5,707 bases of DNA from an uncultured Chlorobiaceae bacterium (GTDB lineage: Bacteria > Bacteroidota > Chlorobiia > Chlorobiales > Chlorobiaceae), in assembly GCA_903904495.1 (NCBI GenBank), contig CAIVCU010000095.1:1-5707 (forward strand), written 5' to 3'. The translations under genes and the position numbers were made by a program. This document shows positions 1-4,700 of the stretch, piece by piece. A model generated the notes under the pieces. The model did not search any database, was not told where the DNA came from, and saw only the letters and a list, made by a program, of their open reading frames with translations. Positions within the stretch are counted from its first letter, which is position 1, and each line of letters starts with the position of its first letter.

Positions 1-594
1 GATCAAGCCACCGATCTCCGCCACCTTCATTAGGCGTTCCGGGGTAAAGACATCAAGAAAAGATCCCACAATCCGGGTTGAAATAATGGTGGTGAGCACC
101 ATCAGAGTCCAGCTTGCGCCGGTAACCTTTCCGATATTCTCCTCCCCTACCGTATCGGCAAGAAGGGCGTAGTAGGCGGTTGTCGCAACCTGCAGTCCAA
201 AGCCGAATACAAGGAAAATAACAGCAAGCTTCAAAAGACCGATATCCTTCATCATGGCAGGAAGCATCTCGGATAGTGCTACTCCTGCAATTTTGACCTG
301 ATAGGCCGCGGCCGGAGCGAGCATAAAGGAAAAAACACAGCAGAAAAGCCCAAGCAGAACATAGGGTGTCCGCTTCAATCCGAAAATCTGTGAACGATCC
401 GACAGGTTACCCGCCCAGACCTTGACTCCGAAAATAGCCAGCAGCTCCTTGAGACTTATCAGACCAAAAACGATGGTAGCGGAAATACGAAGCTCGGTGG
501 TCATAACCCTGTTGAGGGTATCGAGCAGGAACCCAAGCATGATGCCGAAGCCCATCTGAAAAAGGGAGAGGCGAACAAGATTGATTTTCTTCAT
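1..594 (-). CDS. pucC: PucC / bacteriochlorophyll delivery (BCD) family MFS protein, N-terminal part (cut by left edge)
   Basis: Reading right to left from the ATG at 594-592, the frame stays open for 198 codons to the window edge, so the C-terminal half or more is missing. The protein is strongly hydrophobic, with membrane segments at roughly residues 6-25, 38-60, 77-98, 118-145 and 158-178. The loop after segment 2 reads GNLSDRSQIFGLKRTPY (62-78), the MFS loop signature in the form typical of the PucC/LhaA/Bch2 family. The loop after segment 4 has LADTVGEENIGKVTG (145-159), also family-like. In purple bacteria, relatives help assemble light-harvesting complexes, probably by handling bacteriochlorophyll in the inner membrane. 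Green sulfur bacteria lack LH1/LH2, so the role here is open (chlorosome, FMO or reaction-centre pigment delivery are guesses). An in-frame TGA lies nine codons upstream with no other start codon between, which fixes the start. No Shine-Dalgarno sequence is visible. The symbol is a family-level assignment. Confidence 0.85.
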   Translation of the reverse strand, partial: MKKINLVRLSLFQMGFGIMLGFLLDTLNRVMTTELRISATIVFGLISLKELLAIFGVKVWAGNLSDRSQIFGLKRTPYVLLGLFCCVFSFMLAPAAAYQVKIAGVALSEMLPAMMKDIGLLKLAVIFLVFGFGLQVATTAYYALLADTVGEENIGKVTGASWTLMVLTTIISTRIVGSFLDVFTPERLMKVAEIGGLI

Positions 595-608
595 AAAGCA
601 GCACTCAT
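591..608 (-). other. Possible 5-codon upstream mini-ORF overlapping the pucC start
   Basis: On the minus strand, the ATG at 608-606 opens a frame encoding MSAAL that stops at TGA 593-591. That stop overlaps the pucC start in an ATGA junction, the arrangement seen in translational coupling. The mini-ORF has no visible ribosome binding site, and short frames of this length arise easily by chance, so this is a weak call. Confidence 0.2.
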
Positions 609-616
609 GTTTACGG

Positions 617-629
617 GAATATCATATTC
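617..629. promoter_or_regulatory. 13-bp perfect dyad GAATATCATATTC overlapping a possible pucC -10 box
   Basis: The two 6-base arms GAATAT and ATATTC are exact reverse complements around one central base. On the minus strand, positions 626-621 read TATGAT, five of six matches to the sigma-70 -10 consensus, 27 bases before the pucC ATG. No good -35 hexamer is found at 16-18 bases spacing. The dyad therefore covers the likely promoter core and could be an operator, but AT-rich dyads of this size also occur by chance. Confidence 0.35.
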
Positions 630-652
630 AGCACCTGTGTTCACGCTTTCAG

Positions 653-663
653 AGGGTTACCCT
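653..663. promoter_or_regulatory. Palindrome AGGGTTACCCT upstream of pucC (copy 1 of a repeated motif)
   Basis: This is a perfect 11-bp odd-centred palindrome in the recD2-pucC spacer, with its edge about 60 bases before the pucC start codon. The 11-mer GGGTTACCCTG at 654-664 recurs exactly at 4372-4382, at a matching distance from the M24 peptidase start. Position and symmetry suggest a dimeric regulator's binding site. If the TATGAT at 626-621 is the -10, the centre falls near -44, where activators often bind. The function is inferred. Confidence 0.4.
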
Positions 664-703
664 GAAGCATGGCTCGAAATATAATAAAAAAGCGGTATGA
701 TCA

Positions 704-2905
704 TCAGTGAAGGATATCCTCTGTTTCACCTGAAATCCTGGCGGCGAGACCCGTGAGTCTTTGCGAGGAGCGTCTGTTGCCAATAGCCATGGCTATTGCT
801 TTGGGGTCGCCAATGATCATCACCAGCTTTTTGGCCCTTGTGACTGCGGTATAGATGAGGTTTCTTTCAAGAAGCGAATAGTGCTGCATTGACAGCGGAA
901 TAACCACGGCAGGATACTCCGAACCCTGACTTTTATGGATTGTGATGGCATACGCAAGGGCGATTTCATCGAGCTCGCCAAACTCATAAACCACCCCTCT
1001 GTCGTCATAAAGAACACTGAGAGTACTCTCTTCCTCATTGACCATTTCAATACGCCCTATATCGCCGTTGAAAACCTCCTTGTCGTAGTTATTGACCATT
1101 TGAATAACCTTGTCCCCCTCGGCATAGGCAGTCCCGAAACGTTCAAGTTTTCGAATGGGATGAGGGTTGAGCGTTTCCTGTAATAGAGAGTTGAGTGCTT
1201 TGGTGCCAAGCGGTCCTTTGTTCATCGGGGTCAGCACCTGAACATCCCGGAGCGGATCGAGTCCGAAACGCTTGGGAATCCGGTCAGCGACCACCTGAAG
1301 AAGCCTTCGCTGGATATCTTCAGTACTCGCAGACGGTACCACATAAAAATCAGAAAGTTCTTTTCCCGGAGACTGGACAAGCTGCTCTCCACGGTTGATC
1401 CTGTGAGCGTTGACAATAATGCTCGACGTTTGAGCCTGACGGAAGATCTCTGTCAGACGCACCACAGGCAGAACCCCGGATTGAATCATATCGGCAAGGA
1501 CAAATCCCGGACCAACCGGTGGAAGCTGGTCAACATCACCGGCAAACATAAGCGCAGAGCGATCGGAAATAGCTGCCAGCAGGCGGTTCATAAGCACAAC
1601 ATCAATCATGGAAGCTTCATCGACAATGATCAGATCAGCCTCAAGCGGATATGACGATCCCCTTTTAAAATCACGGGCAAAGGGATCAAACTCGAGCAGC
1701 CGGTGAATAGTTTTCGCTTCCCTGCCGGTGGCTTCCGAAAGCCTTTTCGCCGCCCTGCCCGTAGGAGCACAGAGAACAAATTTCAGCATCCCTGTCCCAA
1801 GGATTTTAAGGATGGTATTGATGATGGTTGTTTTACCAACTCCGGGGCCACCGGTTATGATTATCAGTTTGCTGGATAGAGCAAGCGAAACGGCACTGCG
1901 CTGTGATTCAGAGAGTTCGAGTTTCGATTGTGTTTCCGCCTTCGCAATAGCTGCTGCCGCGTCAATAGTTCCCCAGGGAAGTATTCCCTGCTGTATTCGT
2001 CCTATACTGCACGCCACGCCCATCTCGGCATTGAAAAGATGCCTGAGATAAAAGCTTCGTTCGCCCTGATCGGAAACCGCAACAAGAGTCCCAATGGAGA
2101 GTTCTGCCTTGACAGCCTCTTCAAGCACTGTTGCCGGTATATTAAGGAGCCTCATAAATGCTTCAATAAGCTTCTTTTCAGGTACCCGGCAATGCCCTTC
2201 TGATGAGAGTTCCTGCAGAACATGAGCGATACCTGCCCTGGCCCTCATTGGAGAATCTGAGGGCATTCCAATATTCAGTGCAATCTGATCGGCAGTTTTG
2301 AATCCGATCCCCGGGATGTCAAGCGTCAGGCGATATGGGTTATTACTCACTATAGCAACAGCATCTGCACCATACGCCCGGTAAATCCTTACCGCTCGTG
2401 CAGTGCCTACCCCATGGGAGTGCAGAAAGACAATAATCTCCTTCACCGCCTTCTGTTCAGCCCATGCAGCAACAACCTGCATCATGCGTTTTCTGCCGAT
2501 ACCTGGAAGCTCAAGCAGTCTTTCAGGGTGATCCTCAATGACATTGAAAACCTCCAGACCAAAAGCACTGATGAGCACCTTTGCCAGGTGGGGCCCAATG
2601 CCTTTGACCATTCCTGAAGAGAGATATTTGCCTATACCTTCGAGAGTATCAGGTGATATAACCGCCAGTCGGCTTGCCTTGAACTGCAGGCCCCATGTTT
2701 TATCGTTTTGCCAGACACCCACAGCCTCAACATGCTGACCCGTCGTAACGGCTGCGATGCACCCAACAACAGTCACAGGGTCACGCTCCCCTTTTACAAC
2801 CAGACGCAAGACACTGAAGCCGGACGATTCACTGAAAAAAGTCACCCTGTCAACCACACCGGTCACTCGTTCCTCACCGGGAGTGATGGACATGCTTTTA
2901 CTCAT
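704..2905 (-). CDS. recD2: RecD2-type (RecD/TraA family) ATP-dependent 5'-3' DNA helicase
   Basis: Complete gene, 733 residues from the chosen ATG at 2905, close to the usual RecD2 length. RecD2 is the stand-alone relative of RecD found in bacteria with or without RecBC. It unwinds DNA 5'-3' and is linked to repair and replication-fork maintenance in the cytoplasm. Order of parts (733-aa numbering): N-terminal OB-like region starting ERVTGVVDRVTFF; helix-hairpin-helix segments near 95-112, 130-148 (LPGIGRKR) and 193-209 (IPGIGFKTADQIA); Walker A GGPGVGKTT at 352-360; motif Ia APTGRAAKRL at 380-389; Walker B DEAS at 429-432; motif III GDVDQLPPVGPG at 456-467; EIFRQ at 486-490; UvrD-like C-terminal motifs AITIHKSQGSEY at 653-664 and YTAVTRAKK at 685-693. 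All expected catalytic motifs are intact. The frame stays open upstream to a GTG at 3043, with another ATG at 2953, but those extra residues do not resemble the family, and homologues begin shortly before the VTGVVDRVTF segment. ATG 2893 is a further option. No start has a clear Shine-Dalgarno sequence. Confidence 0.93.
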   Translation of the reverse strand: MSKSMSITPGEERVTGVVDRVTFFSESSGFSVLRLVVKGERDPVTVVGCIAAVTTGQHVEAVGVWQNDKTWGLQFKASRLAVISPDTLEGIGKYLSSGMVKGIGPHLAKVLISAFGLEVFNVIEDHPERLLELPGIGRKRMMQVVAAWAEQKAVKEIIVFLHSHGVGTARAVRIYRAYGADAVAIVSNNPYRLTLDIPGIGFKTADQIALNIGMPSDSPMRARAGIAHVLQELSSEGHCRVPEKKLIEAFMRLLNIPATVLEEAVKAELSIGTLVAVSDQGERSFYLRHLFNAEMGVACSIGRIQQGILPWGTIDAAAAIAKAETQSKLELSESQRSAVSLALSSKLIIITGGPGVGKTTIINTILKILGTGMLKFVLCAPTGRAAKRLSEATGREAKTIHRLLEFDPFARDFKRGSSYPLEADLIIVDEASMIDVVLMNRLLAAISDRSALMFAGDVDQLPPVGPGFVLADMIQSGVLPVVRLTEIFRQAQTSSIIVNAHRINRGEQLVQSPGKELSDFYVVPSASTEDIQRRLLQVVADRIPKRFGLDPLRDVQVLTPMNKGPLGTKALNSLLQETLNPHPIRKLERFGTAYAEGDKVIQMVNNYDKEVFNGDIGRIEMVNEEESTLSVLYDDRGVVYEFGELDEIALAYAITIHKSQGSEYPAVVIPLSMQHYSLLERNLIYTAVTRAKKLVMIIGDPKAIAMAIGNRRSSQRLTGLAARISGETEDILH

Positions 2906-3135
2906 CAGACATTCTGATGTATTTATTGGAAACCGGATTTTCGGGAATGTCATATTGCATTCAGCAATATGCAAAAAAGGGTTAGAACTACCCCCGCAGT
3001 AAATCTGTGTTGTGAATAAGTCAAGATTAAAAATTATCAGCACGGTATATGATCCGTACCGATATTCACATTAACCTGCCCATGACAGCGGCTCTGCCAA
3101 ATGCATGATTTTCAGGAATCAGCAGGACAGACAGG
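2906..3135. other. Spacer between the M24 peptidase gene and recD2
   Basis: No credible gene is present in these 230 bases. Besides the hairpin at 2951-2971, there is a weak minus-strand promoter-like pair: TTGACT at 3024-3019 followed after 17 bases by TACTGC at 3001-2996, the latter a poor -10. A spaced GGGT-7-ACCC dyad lies at 2979-2993. A short imperfect stem lies at about 3085-3099 after the peptidase stop, but no T-run follows it, so I do not call a terminator. Confidence 0.5.
2951..2971. repeat. Inverted repeat (8-bp arms, 5-base loop) in the recD2 leader
   Basis: CATATTGC at 2951-2958 and GCAATATG at 2964-2971 are exact reverse complements around a 5-base loop. The element lies 46 bases upstream of the preferred recD2 start. 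Its recD2-proximal end (2953-2951 on the minus strand) is the in-frame ATG of an alternative start, which the hairpin would bury in RNA. The T-run on the recD2 strand precedes the stem rather than following it, so it is not an intrinsic terminator. It could be an operator dyad or an RNA hairpin affecting recD2 expression. Confidence 0.5.
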
Positions 3136-4308
3136 TTACGGTTCCAGAAACACAATATCATCAGGAAGATCACTTAACCTGAGGCCACCCTCCGCTGTGA
3201 CAACAAAGGTATTTTCGATGCCGATGACTCCTTTGCCAGGAATTACAAACTTTGGTTCGACAGCAATCACCTGGTTGACCTGCAAAAGCATTGAAAACCC
3301 TTTGGCCAGCACCGGCAACTCATCAAGTTCGAGACCCACGCCATGACCGACAAATTTAGCCTGTTCACCCGGCATTCCCATGAAGTATGAACCAAGTCCT
3401 GCATGCTCAGCCATTGATGCTGCTGAAAGAAAGAGATCTTCGCAGATTGCCCCCGGTTTCATGGCCTGACGTACCATTTCCTGAATATCGATCGCGACAT
3501 CGAAAGCCCGCTGTAATTCCTGATCAAGCGTTCCAACAACAAACATGCGGGTCATATCGGCGATGTAACCATTGAACACCGCAGGATAATCCATAAGAAC
3601 AGGCTGGTTCAAGAGAATCACATCATACGATGCTCCATGAGGTGAAGCGCTTGACAACCCCTTTCCCGTCACCGGACCGTCGAAGAATCCGCCGCTTAAC
3701 CCTCCGGAAGACACAGCAATGCCATAGAACAGCTCCTGGTTATAAGCACGCATCCGTATATAACCTTCATGACCTGCCTTGCGGAGTCGATATTCCATTT
3801 CGGCAGAGAGGTCAAGCTCGCTTATGCCAGCTTTCAGGAAGTGCGGCACCTCGGCGAAAACTGAAGCAAGCTTGCCTGCACTGTTACGGAGCTGCTCAAG
3901 TTCCAAGGTCGACTTCACTGAACGGAGTTCACGTACCATCATCGAAATGTCCACAAAGCTGCGCCCCGGAAGCGCCCGGGTATAATAGAGATGCTGCTGC
4001 ATTGGAACGGCGTCAAACGTCATGCCAATGCATACCTGATCGTCACTGAAAACGGAGGCAAACTCTTTGCTTGAAGGAAAAGAACGAATATCAGCAATCG
4101 GGCTCTCCTCCCTTGCCCGCGAAAGACTTTTTCGTACAAGCAACATCGGCTGACCAGCCGCCGGAATCCAGAGGATAGCGTTCTGGCGAGTACCAGCGAA
4201 ATAGTAGATATCAATCGGTAGAATGAAAAGAGCTGCCTGGATATCCTTGCTCAGGAGCATTGCCTGCAGCCGCAATACCCGCTCTTGTGATTCGGTCTCG
4301 CTAAGCAT
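3136..4308 (-). CDS. M24 family metallopeptidase, Xaa-Pro aminopeptidase / prolidase-like
   Basis: Complete, 390 residues from the ATG at 4308. A TTG at 4326 would add six residues and is less likely; neither start has a visible Shine-Dalgarno sequence. An N-terminal creatinase-type domain covers about residues 10-135, followed by the pita-bread catalytic domain to the end. The five dimetal ligands of the M24 fold are all present: Asp240 (VLMDYPAVFNGY), Asp251 (IADMTR), His322 (FVGHGVGLELDELP), Glu351 (IAVEPKF) and Glu365 (IGIEN). Family members remove an N-terminal residue ahead of proline or split Xaa-Pro dipeptides in the cytoplasm. The usual His of the GLxxHExP stretch is Asp here (residue 329), so exact substrate preference is uncertain; the wider fold also includes creatinase- and ectoine-hydrolase-type enzymes. 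No signal peptide or membrane segment is seen. The gene is divergent from thiC and stands 230 bases before recD2, with no obvious functional tie to either. Confidence 0.92.
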   Translation of the reverse strand: MLSETESQERVLRLQAMLLSKDIQAALFILPIDIYYFAGTRQNAILWIPAAGQPMLLVRKSLSRAREESPIADIRSFPSSKEFASVFSDDQVCIGMTFDAVPMQQHLYYTRALPGRSFVDISMMVRELRSVKSTLELEQLRNSAGKLASVFAEVPHFLKAGISELDLSAEMEYRLRKAGHEGYIRMRAYNQELFYGIAVSSGGLSGGFFDGPVTGKGLSSASPHGASYDVILLNQPVLMDYPAVFNGYIADMTRMFVVGTLDQELQRAFDVAIDIQEMVRQAMKPGAICEDLFLSAASMAEHAGLGSYFMGMPGEQAKFVGHGVGLELDELPVLAKGFSMLLQVNQVIAVEPKFVIPGKGVIGIENTFVVTAEGGLRLSDLPDDIVFLEP

Positions 4309-4352
4309 AGTGTATCTATAATTCAATGGTAAAATGCCGAAATTTTCAGCTT

Positions 4353-4370
4353 ACCAGCAGTTTCACTGGT
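4353..4370. repeat. Small imperfect inverted repeat upstream of the peptidase gene
   Basis: ACCAG at 4353-4357 and CTGGT at 4366-4370 are reverse complements around an 8-base loop, with an alternative inner pairing AGT/ACT. The element sits immediately beside the GGGTTACCC palindrome. No T-run follows on either strand, so it is not a terminator. It may be part of the peptidase control region or chance. Confidence 0.25.
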
Positions 4371-4371
4371 T

Positions 4372-4382
4372 GGGTTACCCTG
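4372..4382. promoter_or_regulatory. Palindrome GGGTTACCC upstream of the M24 peptidase gene (copy 2 of a repeated motif)
   Basis: The 11-mer GGGTTACCCTG is identical to 654-664 upstream of pucC. Its 9-base core is a perfect odd-centred palindrome. It begins 64 bases before the peptidase ATG, against 60 bases for the copy before pucC. I infer a possible shared operator; no convincing -10 or -35 for the peptidase gene could be identified beside it. Confidence 0.4.
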
Positions 4383-4511
4383 TTCTTTAGAAAAGGTAAA
4401 ATTTTTATTTCTCTCTTCCGAAAGCATGATCATCTTAAAGCTTAATCTTTATCACCATAGCATGACGTTTAATGATTTCTTTTTATTAAAGCCTCACATA
4501 CACCCTGTTTG

Positions 4512-4517
4512 TATAAT
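4512..4517 (+). promoter_or_regulatory. -10 box TATAAT of the thiC promoter
   Basis: A perfect sigma-70 type TATAAT stands 34 bases before the riboswitch aptamer, placing a transcript start near 4524. No recognisable -35 hexamer lies at 16-18 bases spacing (the 17-base position reads AAGCCT), so the promoter may be weak, assisted, or follow lineage-specific rules. The location, pointing into the TPP riboswitch and thiC, supports the call. Confidence 0.6.
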
Positions 4518-4550
4518 AGAGTGAATTTCAGTATTGTGCCGTTAGATTCT

Positions 4551-4652
4551 CATCTTGGGGGTGCTTAATGTTTTTGCAGCCATAACGGCAAAAAAAAGAG
4601 AGAGCTGAGAATAAACCCTTGTAACTTGATGCAGGTAATGCTGACGCAAGAA
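4551..4652 (+). promoter_or_regulatory. TPP riboswitch (THI element) controlling thiC
   Basis: The conserved parts of the thiamine pyrophosphate aptamer appear in order. P1 is TCTTG at 4553-4557 with CAAGA at 4647-4651. P2 is GGGT at 4559-4562 (within GGGGGTGC) with ACCC at 4615-4618. A variable P3 extension pairs TTTTTGC (4571-4577) with GCAAAAA (4588-4594). The pyrimidine-sensing CTGAGA is at 4605-4610. The pyrophosphate-sensing arm contains TTGTAACTTGATGCAGGTAA, with CAG (4632-4634) facing CTG (4641-4643), then GACG before the P1 3' strand. This class binds TPP and usually lowers expression of thiamin genes when TPP is plentiful; thiC directly downstream fits exactly. Confidence 0.95.
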
Positions 4653-4698
4653 AAGATGGACACGGTTCTCCTGCACTGCCTGCTTGTTTAAACATCTT
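4653..4698 (+). promoter_or_regulatory. Riboswitch expression platform, probably blocking thiC translation start
   Basis: AAGATG at 4653-4658 directly follows the aptamer and is the exact complement of CATCTT at 4693-4698, which ends two bases before the thiC ATG. The same hexamer CATCTT also occurs at 4551-4556, overlapping the 5' strand of P1. AAGATG can therefore pair with either copy: with the first only when P1 is open, with the second when P1 is formed. No T-run or strong terminator stem is present, so control of translation rather than transcription is inferred. No Shine-Dalgarno sequence is visible between 4659 and 4700. Confidence 0.55.
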
Positions 4699-4700
4699 CT

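Larger units (their letters stand above)
4309..4700. other. Divergent intergenic region between the M24 peptidase gene and thiC
   Basis: These 392 bases hold no credible gene. The left part (about 4309-4500) is AT-rich and should carry the peptidase promoter, though I could not place it; it contains the dyads at 4353-4370 and 4372-4380 and two copies of GGTAAAAT (4328-4335 and 4395-4402). The right part is the thiC promoter, TPP riboswitch and expression platform. Confidence 0.7.

Noticed and set aside
407..604. 65-codon minus-strand frame beginning at a GTG near the pucC start
   Set aside because: It is out of frame with, and overlaps, the clearly hydrophobic PucC N-terminus; its protein has no membrane or domain character.
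675..703. T-rich stretch after the recD2 stop as an intrinsic terminator
   Set aside because: The T-run is present on the recD2 strand, but no stable GC-rich stem stands directly before it; only short loop-less palindromes are near.
1728..2203. Overlapping plus-strand frames of 107 and 91 codons within recD2
   Set aside because: They are antisense to the Walker A region of recD2, where strong coding constraint creates long antisense frames; the products look like no known family.
2906..3043. N-terminal extension of RecD2 to the GTG at 3043
   Set aside because: The extra 46 residues are not helicase-like, include the hairpin region, and make the protein longer than usual for the family.
3085..3099. 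Stem after the peptidase stop codon as a terminator
   Set aside because: It has only five pairs including a wobble, and no T-run follows it on the peptidase strand.
3630..4049. 139-codon open frame on the plus strand inside the M24 peptidase gene
   Set aside because: It lies wholly antisense to a gene with all its active-site motifs. Its composition is the arginine- and proline-rich kind typical of shadow frames, and no family resemblance is seen.
696..4434. Three copies of ATGATCATC (near 697, 812 and 4426)
   Set aside because: The sequence is short and self-complementary; one copy lies inside recD2 coding sequence and one at the edge of its stop codon. No spacing or positional pattern links them.
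4659..4700. Intrinsic terminator as the riboswitch output
   Set aside because: There is no strong GC stem followed by a T-run between the aptamer and the thiC ATG, so transcriptional attenuation by an intrinsic terminator is unlikely.
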